Notes: generated from the letters alone by a model not told the origin. Counted from the first letter of the stretch, positions 51,761 through 61,436 are shown. The stretch: 64,000 nt of DNA from Candidatus Leptofilum gracile (GCA_016713825.1 JADJOJ010000006.1:124001-188000), one strand, 5' to 3'. Numbers and translations: made by a program.

Positions 51761-52971
51761 ATTGATATTGCCAGACAAGCGGTGGCGGCCAGAACGCGTT
51801 GTTGCGTACGGCCGTATCCAATTCATACACCCCATACGTGGTTGCCGCACAATCCCCGTCGGGAGTGCAGCGCAGGGTGCCGGTTAGCCCAGGCACCTCT
51901 GCCGCAAATAGCCAGTCGCGCAGCGCCCCCGGCCAATAACCAGCGCCCCATTTTGCCCCATCACCGCCACTGCCTCGATGGCGTCGAGCAGCAGTTGGGT
52001 GGCGTCGTAGGCGTAGGCCGGGGCGGGGCTGGTGGGCAGCGCCTCGTACCGGCTTAGCCAGGCCGTCTGGAAGGCGTCGTAAGCTGGGCCGGAAAGGGTG
52101 GGGCTTGTCACGAAAATTTCGGCAGGCAGGTCGCCTATCTGGCTGGCAAAATGGGGCGTGCGCAGGCTGTCTGGCCCCAGGACGATGGCCCGGTTCAGGC
52201 TGCTGCTTTCGGCCAGACGGTTCACCATCAGATTGCCTTCTGGCTCAAACAGCGCCAGGTAGACCAACTCCGGCGGTGTGCTGATCATTTCTGTGAGCAA
52301 GGTGCCAACATCGGGTTGGCCGAGCGTGATGCTGCCCTGGTAGATGATGCTGCCCCCCAGTTGGGTGAAGGTGCTGCTGAACTGTTGGGCCAGCAAGCTG
52401 TTGAAATTGGAGCTATCTTGGATAACGGCCGTTTCCCGCACCCCCAGCTCTTCAAACGCAAAGTGGGCCGCTACGGTTGCCTGGTGCAAATGGTTGGGCA
52501 CGGTACGGAAAAACGCATCATCTGTTGGGTTTTGGGTAAGGCTGGGGGCGGTGCTGGCGGGGAGATGAGCAGCCAATCGTTGCGGCGCACGGTGGGCAGC
52601 ACGGCTTGGGCCACGTCTGAGCAGGCGGGGCCAATAACCGCCAGAACCGGGTCTGTTTCATCGACGGTTTGCAACGCTTCTAGCCCCAGGGTTGGATCGC
52701 AGGCGGTGTCCAGGGGGATGAGTTCGATATCGTGGTTGAGCAGTTCGCCGCCCCGGTTAGACAGTGCCAGGTTGATGCCGCGCGCCAGGTCTTGGCCCCA
52801 AACGGCCGTTTCGCCAGACATCGGCAGCAAGGTGACCAGCTGAATCGGGTTCCCTGGGCGAATCACGGCGCAGCCCAACGGGTCGTCACAGCTGATCGGA
52901 TCGGCACGGCAAGCCGCTGCCAGCCACAGCAGCGCCAGACAAAACAGAAGCCAATTACTTCTTGCAGCCAT
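51759..52971 (-). pseudogene. Liv-type solute-binding lipoprotein, two frameshifts
   Basis: Paralogue of the binding protein at 57727. The first frame has a signal ending LAAAC and CDDPLGCAVIRPGNPIQLVT; the second frame continues PASTAPSLTQNPTDDAFFRT to VIGRG; the third frame finishes ALRDWLFAAEVPGLTGTL to VWQYQ at 51759. The first join needs one C (CCCC near 52558) and the second one G (GGGGG near 51930). Both are single-base losses in homopolymers. With them restored it is a normal 400-residue LivJ-like lipoprotein and probably serves the adjacent liv permease. Confidence 0.82.
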
Positions 52972-53067
52972 AAAATAAAAAAAGCCACAGAATAGCAGAG
53001 CGCCTGGAGAATTGTTTCATTCTCGGTTTCCTCTCTGTACTCTGTGGCTAACCAATGGTTCTAACGT

Positions 53068-53781
53068 TTACTCAATCCCCAGATACGCCTTTTGTACGGT
53101 GGGGTCTTTTTGCAGCACATCTGCTTTGTCGGTGAGCACAATTTGCCCGGTTTGCAGCACGTAGCCCCGGTTGGCAATTTGCAGCGCCATGTGGGCATTT
53201 TGCTCCACCAGCAAAACCGTCATCCCTTCCTGGTTGATCCGCTCGATCGCCTCAAAAATGACGTCTACCAGCACAGGAGCCAACCCCATCGACGGTTCAT
53301 CCATCAGCAGCAGGCGGGGTTTAGACATGAGCGCGCGCGTAACGGCCAGCATTTGCTGCTCACCGCCAGACATGGTGCCAGCCAGCTGGGTACGCCGTTC
53401 GCCCAGGCGGGGGAACATTTCGTACGATTTTTCGATGTCGTCCTTGATGTTTTCTTTGTCGTTGCGGTGAAACGCGCCCAACTCCAGGTTTTCTTCTACG
53501 GAGAGCTTGGCAAAAACACCGCGTCCTTCGGGCACCATGGCAATGCCACGCGAAACCCAGGCGTGGGCGGGGTACTTAGACACATCTTCGTTATCAAAAA
53601 TGACGTGGCCATCGCGGGGCTTCATCAAGCCGGTGATGGTGCGTAGGGTGGTGGTTTTACCCGCCCCATTCCCCCCAATTAGCGTGACGATTTCACCTTT
53701 TTCTACCGTAAGGCTGACGCCTTTGAGGGCATGGATGTTGCCATAGTAGGCATGAACGTCGTTAACTTCGAGTAATGGCAT
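53068..53781 (-). CDS. livF: LivF: branched-chain amino-acid ABC ATPase
   Basis: ATPase of 237 residues with Walker A GGNGAGKTT, signature MSGGEQQML, Walker B LLLMDEPSMGLAP and H-loop VEQNAH. The sequence MPLLEVNDVHAYYGNIHALKG and EGRGVFAKLSVEENLELGAF are standard for LivF. It powers uptake of branched-chain or related amino acids with LivG, LivH, LivM. It is the last gene of the minus-strand operon. Confidence 0.94.
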   Translation of the reverse strand: MPLLEVNDVHAYYGNIHALKGVSLTVEKGEIVTLIGGNGAGKTTTLRTITGLMKPRDGHVIFDNEDVSKYPAHAWVSRGIAMVPEGRGVFAKLSVEENLELGAFHRNDKENIKDDIEKSYEMFPRLGERRTQLAGTMSGGEQQMLAVTRALMSKPRLLLMDEPSMGLAPVLVDVIFEAIERINQEGMTVLLVEQNAHMALQIANRGYVLQTGQIVLTDKADVLQKDPTVQKAYLGIE

Positions 53782-53845
53782 GATCTTTCTCGTTACCCTG
53801 GCGAGGGGCGGCTGGCCAGGGCCAGCTGCTCCTCGTTCGTTTTGG

Positions 53846-54649
53846 TTAAGCTTGTTTTTCTTGGGCCATCAAAGCGGCCGTTGCCCCTTTGCCCAGGTAC
53901 GCTTCAATGACAACCGGATTGCTTTGAATTTCTTGTGGCAGGCCTTCGGCAATTTTACGGCCGTAATCCAGCACCGTCACCTTTTCTGAAATGCCCATCA
54001 CCACCTTCATGTCGTGCTCAATCATCAAAATGGTGATGCCCAATTCGTCACGCAGCCGCTTAATAAAAGTGGTTGTCTGGGCCGTTTCGCGTGGGTTCAT
54101 CCCGGCGGTTGGCTCATCTAGCAGCAGCAGCTTGGGCTTGGCCCCCAGGGCCCGCGCAATTTCCAGGCGGCGTTGGTCACCGTAAGGCAGGTTTTTCGCC
54201 AGCTGGTCGCCTAACCCGCGCAGCCCTACAAAATCGAGCAGTTCGCGGGCGCGGGCTTCGGTGGCCTCTTCCTCGCGGCGCACGCTGGGCAGCCCCAGCA
54301 GCGCGCCAATCCAGCTAGATTTCAGGTGCGGTTCTTGCCCGACCATGATGTTTTCTAGCACGGTCATGTTGTTGAACAGCCGGATGTTCTGGAAGGTTCG
54401 GGAAATGCCCAACTGGGTAATTTCATACGATTCAAGACCAATCAGCGAACTGCCATTGAAATCTAGCGTCCCTTCGTCGATCTGGTAAAAACCGGTGAGG
54501 CAGTTGAAGAAGGTTGTTTTCCCTGCGCCGTTGGGGCCAATGATACTGGCGATCATGCCACGAGGCAGTTCATAATCAAGATGGTCGGTAGCCAGCAAGC
54601 CGCCGAATCGTTTGACCACCTGGTGGGCTTCTAAGATGTTATCGCTCAT
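53846..54649 (-). CDS. livG: LivG: branched-chain amino-acid ABC ATPase
   Basis: ATPase of 267 residues. Walker A GPNGAGKTTFFNCLTGFY, the LivG hallmark SRTFQNIRLFNNMTVLEN, signature-region LPYGDQRRLEIARAL, Walker B LLLLDEPTAGMNP and MIEHDMKVVMGISEKVTVLD are all present. The atypical PYGDQRR signature is normal in LivG. It overlaps no neighbour: livM ends 10 bp upstream, livF starts 64 bp downstream. Confidence 0.94.
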   Translation of the reverse strand: MSDNILEAHQVVKRFGGLLATDHLDYELPRGMIASIIGPNGAGKTTFFNCLTGFYQIDEGTLDFNGSSLIGLESYEITQLGISRTFQNIRLFNNMTVLENIMVGQEPHLKSSWIGALLGLPSVRREEEATEARARELLDFVGLRGLGDQLAKNLPYGDQRRLEIARALGAKPKLLLLDEPTAGMNPRETAQTTTFIKRLRDELGITILMIEHDMKVVMGISEKVTVLDYGRKIAEGLPQEIQSNPVVIEAYLGKGATAALMAQEKQA

Positions 54650-54659
54650 AATGATTCAC

Positions 54660-56444
54660 CTATGGTTTGACCGATACGGGAACGGCCGTTTCATCCTCTC
54701 CGTGGCTGTGAATTTCCCGCCGGTGCACTTCAGAAGGCCACAACCCTTCTGGCCGCACCAGCATCATGCCGATCAAGGCAATGCCGTAGAGCAGCAGGCG
54801 AAACTCGGCAAACTCGCTGAGCAGCTGCGGAATGCCCACCAGGGCAAACGCCCCCACAATGACGCCAGGGATGCTGCCCAGGCCCCCCACAATGATGAGG
54901 GCCAGCACGTTGATGGAGATGAGCAGCTCAAAGCTGGAGGGGAAGATGGAGCCCAGCTTCGCCGCAAAAATTGCCCCAGCCAACCCCCCAGATGCGGCGC
55001 TGAGGGTAAAGGCCAGCACCTTAGCGTTGGTTGTGTTGATGCCCATCGCCGCCGCCACATCTTCATCTTCCCGAATGGCCATCCAGCGCCGCCCGGTGCG
55101 TGAATTGTTCAGCCGTCGCGAAATAAACAACATCAGTAGCGAGGCCAGAATGAACAGGTAATACAGCTGCGGCGGATTGCCAAAGACAATATCGCCGTTG
55201 CTGTTGGTGGCCAAAATGCCTAGCTCAAACCGCGACAATAAGTTGTTGATGGGGTTCAAAATATAGCCCATAACCTGAGCCATAAAGCCGCCGATTTGGG
55301 CGGCCGGAATCTGCAAAATGCCCTGCGCACCACCGATAACCGGTTTTAGGGCATCGGAGCGGGCCAGGACGCGGATGATTTCGCCAAAGCCCAGGGTGGC
55401 GATGGCCAGATAGTCGCCGCGCATTTTTAGCACGGGCAGGGCCAGGATAAAGCCGGTAAACATGGCGGCCACCACGCAAATGGGCACCGCCAGCCAAAAC
55501 GACCACGGGTTTTCTGGGCCAAACTGGCTGCTAGAAGTGAGCAGGGCCATGATGTAAGCGCCCACGGCGAAGTTGGTTACATAGCCCAAGTCCAACAGCC
55601 CAGCCAGGCCGATGGCAATGTTCAGCCCCAGCCCCATGAGCACAAATCGGCCGATCTCGTTGAAGATTTCGCTGAGGTAAACGCCGAGCAAAGAGGGCAA
55701 GATGAGCAGGAAGATGACGAGCAGCGAAATGCTGACGCGGCGGGAGCTTTTCTGTTGGCGGGGGGTGAAATTTTGGCGCAGGGTTTGGTAGCGGGTTTGC
55801 CCACCTTGCTGCCACCAGAAGAAAACGGCCGTTAACAGCACAAACAGCACCACAAACGGCACCGGCTGCAAACCCGTACTGCCGAACAAGCTGCGCAACG
55901 TGTCATTGCTCATCCGGGGGCGCAAAATGCCGATCAAAATGTCAGACATAACCCCGCTGCCAATCGTCCAGGCCAGGCTCATGGAAATCGGCCGTCGGAA
56001 TCGTACTGGCAGCTGCGCATACCCCACACCAACCAGCCCCAGCACCCCAAACACCACTATCAGCAGAATGCCGCCCACCACCACATTTTCGTTGTCCAGC
56101 GTCAAAAGCGATACCAGGGCTGGTTCCACATTGATAAATGAATCCCGAATACCCTCCCAAACCAGCGTGAGCAAAATTAGCAAAAATGTTGGCACCGCAG
56201 CCAACATCCCGGCCAGCCCACCATGCAGCAGTCGCCGACCCATAGAATGCTCTTTCAGCGATGAGGCACCCAGGTAACCCGCTATCACCGCCATGCCAAA
56301 CAACAGCAAATCTGCCAGCGTTACAGCATCCGTCACGATAAAACGTTTGTTAAACGCCACCAAAATGCCAATCATACCCAGGCTTAACGTTACAACCCCG
56401 GCAATCAGACCCGTTTTTATGGTTCCACGTAGTTCCTCGTTCAT
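54660..56444 (-). CDS. livM: LivM: branched-chain amino-acid permease with N-terminal extension
   Basis: Permease of 594 residues, much longer than usual LivM (about 300-420). Residues about 265-580 are the standard domain (GLGLNIAIGLAGLLDLGYVTNFAVGAY, GDYLAIATLGFGEIIR, RRWMAIREDEDVAAAMGIN). Residues 1-245 add about six TM helices of unknown origin, with a charged stretch near 230 (RQNFTPRQQKSSRR). Its start shares one base with the livH stop. The extension is probably structural but its role is unknown. Confidence 0.9.
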   Translation of the reverse strand: MNEELRGTIKTGLIAGVVTLSLGMIGILVAFNKRFIVTDAVTLADLLLFGMAVIAGYLGASSLKEHSMGRRLLHGGLAGMLAAVPTFLLILLTLVWEGIRDSFINVEPALVSLLTLDNENVVVGGILLIVVFGVLGLVGVGYAQLPVRFRRPISMSLAWTIGSGVMSDILIGILRPRMSNDTLRSLFGSTGLQPVPFVVLFVLLTAVFFWWQQGGQTRYQTLRQNFTPRQQKSSRRVSISLLVIFLLILPSLLGVYLSEIFNEIGRFVLMGLGLNIAIGLAGLLDLGYVTNFAVGAYIMALLTSSSQFGPENPWSFWLAVPICVVAAMFTGFILALPVLKMRGDYLAIATLGFGEIIRVLARSDALKPVIGGAQGILQIPAAQIGGFMAQVMGYILNPINNLLSRFELGILATNSNGDIVFGNPPQLYYLFILASLLMLFISRRLNNSRTGRRWMAIREDEDVAAAMGINTTNAKVLAFTLSAASGGLAGAIFAAKLGSIFPSSFELLISINVLALIIVGGLGSIPGVIVGAFALVGIPQLLSEFAEFRLLLYGIALIGMMLVRPEGLWPSEVHRREIHSHGEDETAVPVSVKP

Positions 56445-57502
56445 TACGCCTTCTTCTCCGCTAACCGTTCCCCAATAATGCCTTGCGGACGGAAAATAAG
56501 AACCAGTACCAGCATCGTAAAGGCAATAACGTCCTTAAGTTGATGCGAACCAGCTACCCCCAGCCCTTCAAGGAACAACGGCGGTCCAATCGCTTCGATA
56601 ATTCCCAGGAACAAACCACCCAGCGCCGCACCAGGGATGCTGCCGATGCCGCCCAAAACAGCGGCCGTAAATGCCTTGATACCCGGAATAAACCCCATCA
56701 CAAAGTTGAGCTGCCGGAACACGATGGAATACAACACCCCGGCCACACCTGCCATAGATGCCCCCACAATAAAAGTAATGGTAATCGTACGATTCACATC
56801 GATCCCCATTAGCGTGGCCGCATCCTTATTCTCGGCGACGGCCCGAATGGCCCGACCTGTTTTGGTGCGCTGCACAAACTGCTGCAGCCCAAACATCACC
56901 ACCAGCGATGTGAGAATGACGGCAATGTCTGCCTTTTGGAAATCTAATCCCCAAAAAGCGATCTTCCCATCAAACATGGGAAACTCAGGAAACGGCAAAA
57001 GCGATGAGCCAAAGAGACCGCGAAAATAATATTGCCAGAAAAATGAAGCCCCAATGGCCGTAATCAGCGGCACCAGACGCGGCGCATTGCGCAGCGGACG
57101 GTACGCAATGCGCTCCGTTAAAACCGCCACCAAAACCGAGGTCAGTACGGCACTTAAAAAAATGGCCAGTAGGCTTAACCAGGGAAATCGCTCAACGTAG
57201 CCTGCGTTTTCCAGGGGCAAAGCCACCAGCACCGTAGATGTCATTGCGCCCGCCATAAAAAACTCGCCGTGGGCAAAGTTGATCATAAACAAAACGCCAT
57301 ACACCATCGTGTAACCCAGGGCAATGAGCGCATACAAACTGCCCTGAGATAACCCGGAAACGAAAAAATCTAACCAGTCGGAAATTGTATAATCATTGCC
57401 GATGCCGAGGATGAACTTGCCGGTCATTCCCCATAGCACAACGCCAATGATGCCAATACGAAACAGCCAGAGCACGAGGTCGATGTAGTTAAATCTTCGC
57501 AA
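56444..57502 (-). CDS. livH: LivH: branched-chain amino-acid permease
   Basis: Permease of 352 residues with GLSQGSLYALIALGYTMVYGVLFMINFAHGEFFMAG, MGIDVNRTITITFIVGASMAGVAGVLYS and GFIPGIKAFTAAVLGGIGSIPGA (quoted in parts), all standard. It starts at TTG 57502 with AAGGGG upstream; an internal ATG would cut the first TM. It is translationally coupled to livM through a TAATG overlap. Confidence 0.92.
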   Translation of the reverse strand: MRRFNYIDLVLWLFRIGIIGVVLWGMTGKFILGIGNDYTISDWLDFFVSGLSQGSLYALIALGYTMVYGVLFMINFAHGEFFMAGAMTSTVLVALPLENAGYVERFPWLSLLAIFLSAVLTSVLVAVLTERIAYRPLRNAPRLVPLITAIGASFFWQYYFRGLFGSSLLPFPEFPMFDGKIAFWGLDFQKADIAVILTSLVVMFGLQQFVQRTKTGRAIRAVAENKDAATLMGIDVNRTITITFIVGASMAGVAGVLYSIVFRQLNFVMGFIPGIKAFTAAVLGGIGSIPGAALGGLFLGIIEAIGPPLFLEGLGVAGSHQLKDVIAFTMLVLVLIFRPQGIIGERLAEKKA

Positions 57503-57570
57503 GATTGTGTCCCCTTCGCCAGAGCTTATCCACCAATGGTAGTACGTAGCTCAACTCAGTCTATTAACAA

Positions 57571-57598
57571 ACAGCCTGTGAATTGCTTCACAGGCTGT
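57571..57598. terminator. 12-bp hairpin between livJ and livH
   Basis: ACAGCCTGTGAA (57571-57582) and TTCACAGGCTGT (57587-57598) with a 4-nt loop TTGC. With the next hairpin it separates the binding-protein gene from the permease genes, which usually makes the binding protein more abundant. Confidence 0.8.
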
Positions 57599-57680
57599 CA
57601 AGAATTCAAACGCTTTTGTTTATAAATGATCGGTCCAACGCATTCACGATGAGCAAACATACGTTAGGTTAAATGCAAAT

Positions 57681-57712
57681 CGGGGCACATTTTCCTGGAA
57701 AAATGTGCCCCG
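57681..57712. terminator. hairpin directly after livJ
   Basis: CGGGGCACATTTT (57681-57693) and AAAATGTGCCCCG (57700-57712) form a 13-bp stem with a 6-nt loop, 15 bases after the livJ stop on the minus strand. It can stabilise the livJ mRNA or stop most transcripts. Confidence 0.85.
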
Positions 57713-57726
57713 AGGCAAATCATTTA

Positions 57727-59019
57727 CTAGGGCTCGTAGCTCCAAACTGCAGAGAAAGCGCCGTCTTGAACCTGGCTTACAGCAATTTTCGGGTCAGCGC
57801 AGTCACCGTTTTCATCACAACTGATGGTGCCGGTGATGCCTTCCATGCCGCTGGTGCTGCTAATGGCATCCAGCAGGGCCTGACGGCCGATTAACATCGT
57901 GCCATCTGCACCAACCTGGGCAACCGATTCGATGGCGCTCAGCAGCATGTTGGTGGCATCGTAAGCGTGGGCATGGAACGGAGCGGTTGGCTCGGTGCCG
58001 TAGTTGGCCTGGTAGGTCTCCAGGAACGTGGCGTAGATGTCGTTACCAAAGCCCAGGTCTGGCCCAGAAACGTACATGCCTTCGGCTGCGTCACCGGAAG
58101 CATCGACGAAGTCGGGGGATTGCACGCCGTCGGCGGCAGCCAGCGCAACCCCTTCCAGACCATCAATTTCACGGGCGGTCTTGGTGATCAGGGAGCCCAA
58201 TGGAATGAAGACCGGGTAGTAGATGAGTTCCGGGCCAGCTGCTGCGATGGAGGTCAACAGCGGTTCAACGTTGGTGGCATCAGCTGCTTCAGCTTCGAAG
58301 GCCACAATTTCACCACCCAGCTCAATGAAGGCATCGCGGAATACGGAAGCCAGACCTTCGGTGTAGGGGTCACCGTCGTGGACGGCGGCGGCTTTGGTCA
58401 GGCCCAATTCGTTGAATACGTATTCAGCCATCGCCCGGCCCTGAACTTTGTCGTTGTGGGCGGTGCGGAAGTAGCAGGATTGGCGCGAGCCTGGGTCGGT
58501 GAGGACGGGGGCGGTGTTGGAGGGGGAGATCATGGCGATGCCCTCAGCACAAACGATCTGGGACATGGGGACGCCAGCACCGGAGCAGCTGGTACCAATC
58601 ACACCGACGATGGATGGATCGGAGGCGATTTTCTGACCGGCGGTCTGGCCACCTTCAGCATTACAGCCTTCATCTTCAGCTTGCAGTTCAACGCTGTGGC
58701 CAGCAATTTCCCCACGCTGTTCGATGGCGATTTCCACACCGTACTGGGAGTCCAAACCGAGGGATTCGTTCGGCCCGGTGATAACCAGTGCCGAGGCGAT
58801 GCGGATCGGGTCACCAGGGGCAACCTCGACACAGCCGATGGCGTCGTCACAGGTCAGTTCCTCGGCCGCAGCTTCGTCACCGGAATCGGCCGTATCGCTG
58901 CTGTCGGCAGCGGTGTCGGCTGAATCGGTTTCTGGTTCAGTGTCACCACTGCCACCACAGGCAACAAGTGCCAGGGCCAAGAGCAACATCAATAAGGTAA
59001 ACCAACTTATACGTTTCAT
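57727..59019 (-). CDS. LivJ-type branched-chain amino-acid-binding lipoprotein
   Basis: Lipoprotein of 430 residues with signal MKRISWFTLLMLLLALALVAC and an acidic Asp/Ser/Thr/Glu linker (about 24-55) before the type I binding domain (CDDAIGCVEVAPGDPIRIAS, VGVIGTSCSGAGVPMSQIV, HAHAYDATNMLLSAIESV in parts). It captures amino acids for LivHMGF. AAGGAGGAG precedes ATG 59019. It is a paralogue of the broken gene at 51759. The region 59020-59324 upstream shows no gene. Confidence 0.93.
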   Translation of the reverse strand: MKRISWFTLLMLLLALALVACGGSGDTEPETDSADTAADSSDTADSGDEAAAEELTCDDAIGCVEVAPGDPIRIASALVITGPNESLGLDSQYGVEIAIEQRGEIAGHSVELQAEDEGCNAEGGQTAGQKIASDPSIVGVIGTSCSGAGVPMSQIVCAEGIAMISPSNTAPVLTDPGSRQSCYFRTAHNDKVQGRAMAEYVFNELGLTKAAAVHDGDPYTEGLASVFRDAFIELGGEIVAFEAEAADATNVEPLLTSIAAAGPELIYYPVFIPLGSLITKTAREIDGLEGVALAAADGVQSPDFVDASGDAAEGMYVSGPDLGFGNDIYATFLETYQANYGTEPTAPFHAHAYDATNMLLSAIESVAQVGADGTMLIGRQALLDAISSTSGMEGITGTISCDENGDCADPKIAVSQVQDGAFSAVWSYEP

Positions 59020-59324
59020 GTAATTCTCCTCCTTACGGAAAATTATGGGTTTCGTATTTGCTCTCTAACCAGATGTACCTGGTGTTCGGAGCATCTACTT
59101 ACACAACGAATAAACTTAACGCAAACCAGGTTGCGCCAAAAACAAATTTCGGGTAGACACAAATGTCTTGCGGCGTGTTGTTTTGTTGTCTAGCGGGCAA
59201 CTATCACTTCCTCTTCCAAATTCATAGGGTGATATGCTCATTGGCGTTTTCAGTGGTTCAAAATTCTATTGGTATTGCCCACAGTTGTCAACTTTACCAA
59301 GCGGTGTGGATTTACGGCGAAAAA
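59020..59324. other. 305-bp intergenic region upstream of livJ
   Basis: It lies between the livJ start and the phoU stop, both on the minus strand, so it must hold the liv promoter. I see no coding frame, repeat or clear terminator. The sequence has no ACGGCCGT. Confidence 0.5.
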
Positions 59325-59996
59325 TTAATCTAGGGAAGAAGGTGTTTCTACAAATTCGCCGGTGCACATAAAAATAACGCGTTCAGCAATGTTGGTGGCC
59401 CGGTCGCCAATGCGTTCCAGGCTGTGGCCCGCCCACAACAAGAATGTGGCTCGCCGAATGTAGGCATCATCTTTCATTTCTTCCAGGGCTTCTACAAACA
59501 ATTTGCGGTATTGGCGATCGATTTTGTCGTCGCGTTTAATCATTTCTAAGGCGAGATGTGGGTCTTGTTGAATGAAGGCATCGATGCCTTGTTGCAACAT
59601 TTCGCGGGCGCGTTTGGCCATTTTGGGCAATTTGTGCAGGGTGTCGATGGCGCTTTCATCTTCGAGCCGTTCTACCAGGCGGGCGATGCCGGCGGCGTGG
59701 TCGCCAATGCGTTCTAGCTCAACGGCCAGGTGAATGGCGGCGATGACTTTGCGCAGATCGGAGGCGGCTGGGGCTTGTGTGGCCAATATGAGCAGGGCCT
59801 CTTCTTCCACTTCGAAGCGCATCTGGTTAATGACTTCATCGTGGCTGACGACCTGACGGGCCAGGGCTACATCGCGTGTTTGCAGTGCGTGCATGGCGCG
59901 ATCGATGCTTTCATCGGCGGCGCTGCTAAGGCGAATGATGTTTTCTTTTAGCTGGGCGAGTTCTTGGTCGAGAATTGTGCGACTTGGCAATTTCAT
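59325..59996 (-). CDS. phoU: PhoU: phosphate signalling protein
   Basis: Protein of 223 residues of two PhoU helical bundles (LAQLKENIIRLSSAADESIDRAM, RIGDHAAGIARLVERL, RIGDRATNIAERVIFMCTGE in parts). The ERIGDHA and ERIGDRA motifs bind metal. It connects the Pst transporter with the PhoR kinase; no pst genes are in the window. AGGAG precedes ATG 59996 and the gene begins 4 bp after the MBL gene stop. Confidence 0.92.
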   Translation of the reverse strand: MKLPSRTILDQELAQLKENIIRLSSAADESIDRAMHALQTRDVALARQVVSHDEVINQMRFEVEEEALLILATQAPAASDLRKVIAAIHLAVELERIGDHAAGIARLVERLEDESAIDTLHKLPKMAKRAREMLQQGIDAFIQQDPHLALEMIKRDDKIDRQYRKLFVEALEEMKDDAYIRRATFLLWAGHSLERIGDRATNIAERVIFMCTGEFVETPSSLD

Positions 59997-60000
59997 GTGA

Positions 60001-60687
60001 TTACTCCTGGCGTAAGCGGTTGACGAGTTGCATCAGTTCTTCTGCGGTGTGGGTGGATGAGGGTGTGCCGTGGCCGCAGGCAATGACGGTGGGGGCGTGT
60101 TCTAAAAGGCGAATGGCGGAGTGGCGTGCGGCCGTTTTGTCGGCGGTGATGCGGGGTGGGGTGAGTTGAATACGGCCGTCTCGCGTATTCATTGCATCCC
60201 CCACAAACAATACCCCGGTAGCGGGGCTATAAAACGAAAAATGATCCAGCGTGTGTCCCGGTGTGGCTATTACCTGTAAACCACCCAGGAAGGGCAATGT
60301 GTCGCCATCATTAAAAACGGAAAGTTGACCCTGAGGCACCGCCCCATACTTCATAAACGTGTCGATGATCCATTGCACAACTGCTGGCATATGTTTGGGC
60401 GACTTGCCCCGATCGATCAGTGTGGCGGAATCGGCCCCTACCCAAATTTTGGCCCCCGTTGCCTGGTGCAGCGCCGCCAGGCTGCCTACGTGGTCCATGT
60501 CTGCATGGGTTACCAGAATGTGGCTGAGGTCGTGGGGCTGGTGGCCCAACTGGCTCAGCAACCCAAGGATGGCCTGCTGCTTCCGGGGCATGCCGGTATC
60601 AATCAGCACAATATTTGGTGGCTCTACCACCAGATAGACATTGCTGCCGCCAGCATCTAGCCAATGGATATTTGGCGCAATTTCCAT
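60001..60687 (-). CDS. MBL-fold metallohydrolase
   Basis: Protein of 228 residues with the metallo-beta-lactamase motif THADMDHVG (a THxDxDH variant), NVYLVVEPPNIVLIDTGM, ATPGHTLDHFSFYSP, GDAMNTRD and ACGHG. The first metal His is retained and the second is replaced by Ala, still seen in some glyoxalase II-like enzymes. The substrate is unknown. Start 60687 has GAGGAGG upstream; a long open frame to 61059 beyond that is not supported. The gene is in a row with phoU. Confidence 0.83.
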   Translation of the reverse strand: MEIAPNIHWLDAGGSNVYLVVEPPNIVLIDTGMPRKQQAILGLLSQLGHQPHDLSHILVTHADMDHVGSLAALHQATGAKIWVGADSATLIDRGKSPKHMPAVVQWIIDTFMKYGAVPQGQLSVFNDGDTLPFLGGLQVIATPGHTLDHFSFYSPATGVLFVGDAMNTRDGRIQLTPPRITADKTAARHSAIRLLEHAPTVIACGHGTPSSTHTAEELMQLVNRLRQE

Positions 60688-60695
60688 GACAGCGA

Positions 60696-61436
60696 TTATT
60701 CCTCCTCTTCGCTTCTGCTTTCTGCTTCGGCCAACAGGTGGCTTGCTTTCTTGTCGAAGGCGGCTTTGATGGCGGCGTAATCTGCTTCGGGCATGGGGGC
60801 TTCCTGCTTTTGCTGCCGCAGGTACCCTTTGACTTTGGTGTAATGCATGGCCGGTATGCTTGAGTTTTTCAGATCCATGTTTTTGTTGCCTTTGGCCGTG
60901 AAGACAATCATCGCCGCGATGGGCACTTCTTCTACAGACGGGGCGTTTTTGTTCAGGAAGCTGGCCAGGGCTTCGATGCTTAGGGCGGCTTCCCGCGATG
61001 GGTTGCCCAGCCGTTCTTGGCCGAAAAAGCGGCGCAGCCCCAGCCCAGACTGTTTCCATTTGTCCCCTTCTACGGAGATGTTGCCTGCCTGGTATTTAGG
61101 CACAAAGACGACGATGCCGGAGGGGATGAGCAGAACGTGGGCGGCGGGAAGGAGGTAATGGTAGAAACGGCCGTTCCTTGCCACCTTCTTCAACGTTTCA
61201 TCCAATAACTCATCTGGTCGCGGCTCGCGCAAATACCGGTTCCCCAAATAAATGCCAATCTGCGACAGCATCCAGCCAATAAACAGCGCCAACAGCTGGT
61301 AAAAAAACAAATTTGCCGTATTCGGCAGAAAAACCAAAAACAAACCGGCCAGCAGCGCCCCCATCCCCACAAAACTGGTGATCTGGCTCACGCGCCGCAG
61401 CCGGGCAATCCGTTTGTCGTCTCTTAAAATAACCAT
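60696..61436 (-). CDS. hypothetical membrane protein with NERD-like C-terminus
   Basis: Protein of 246 residues. Two TM helices (about 20-38 and 42-64) at the N-terminus are followed by a cytoplasmic domain with YHYLLPAAHVLLIPSGIVVF and YQAGNISVEGDKWKQS, resembling the beta core of NERD nuclease-related domains, then a charged Glu-rich end. The catalytic residues of NERD are not clear. Its end and the MBL start are 9 bp apart, so both are in one transcript. Function unknown. Confidence 0.6.
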   Translation of the reverse strand: MVILRDDKRIARLRRVSQITSFVGMGALLAGLFLVFLPNTANLFFYQLLALFIGWMLSQIGIYLGNRYLREPRPDELLDETLKKVARNGRFYHYLLPAAHVLLIPSGIVVFVPKYQAGNISVEGDKWKQSGLGLRRFFGQERLGNPSREAALSIEALASFLNKNAPSVEEVPIAAMIVFTAKGNKNMDLKNSSIPAMHYTKVKGYLRQQKQEAPMPEADYAAIKAAFDKKASHLLAEAESRSEEEE

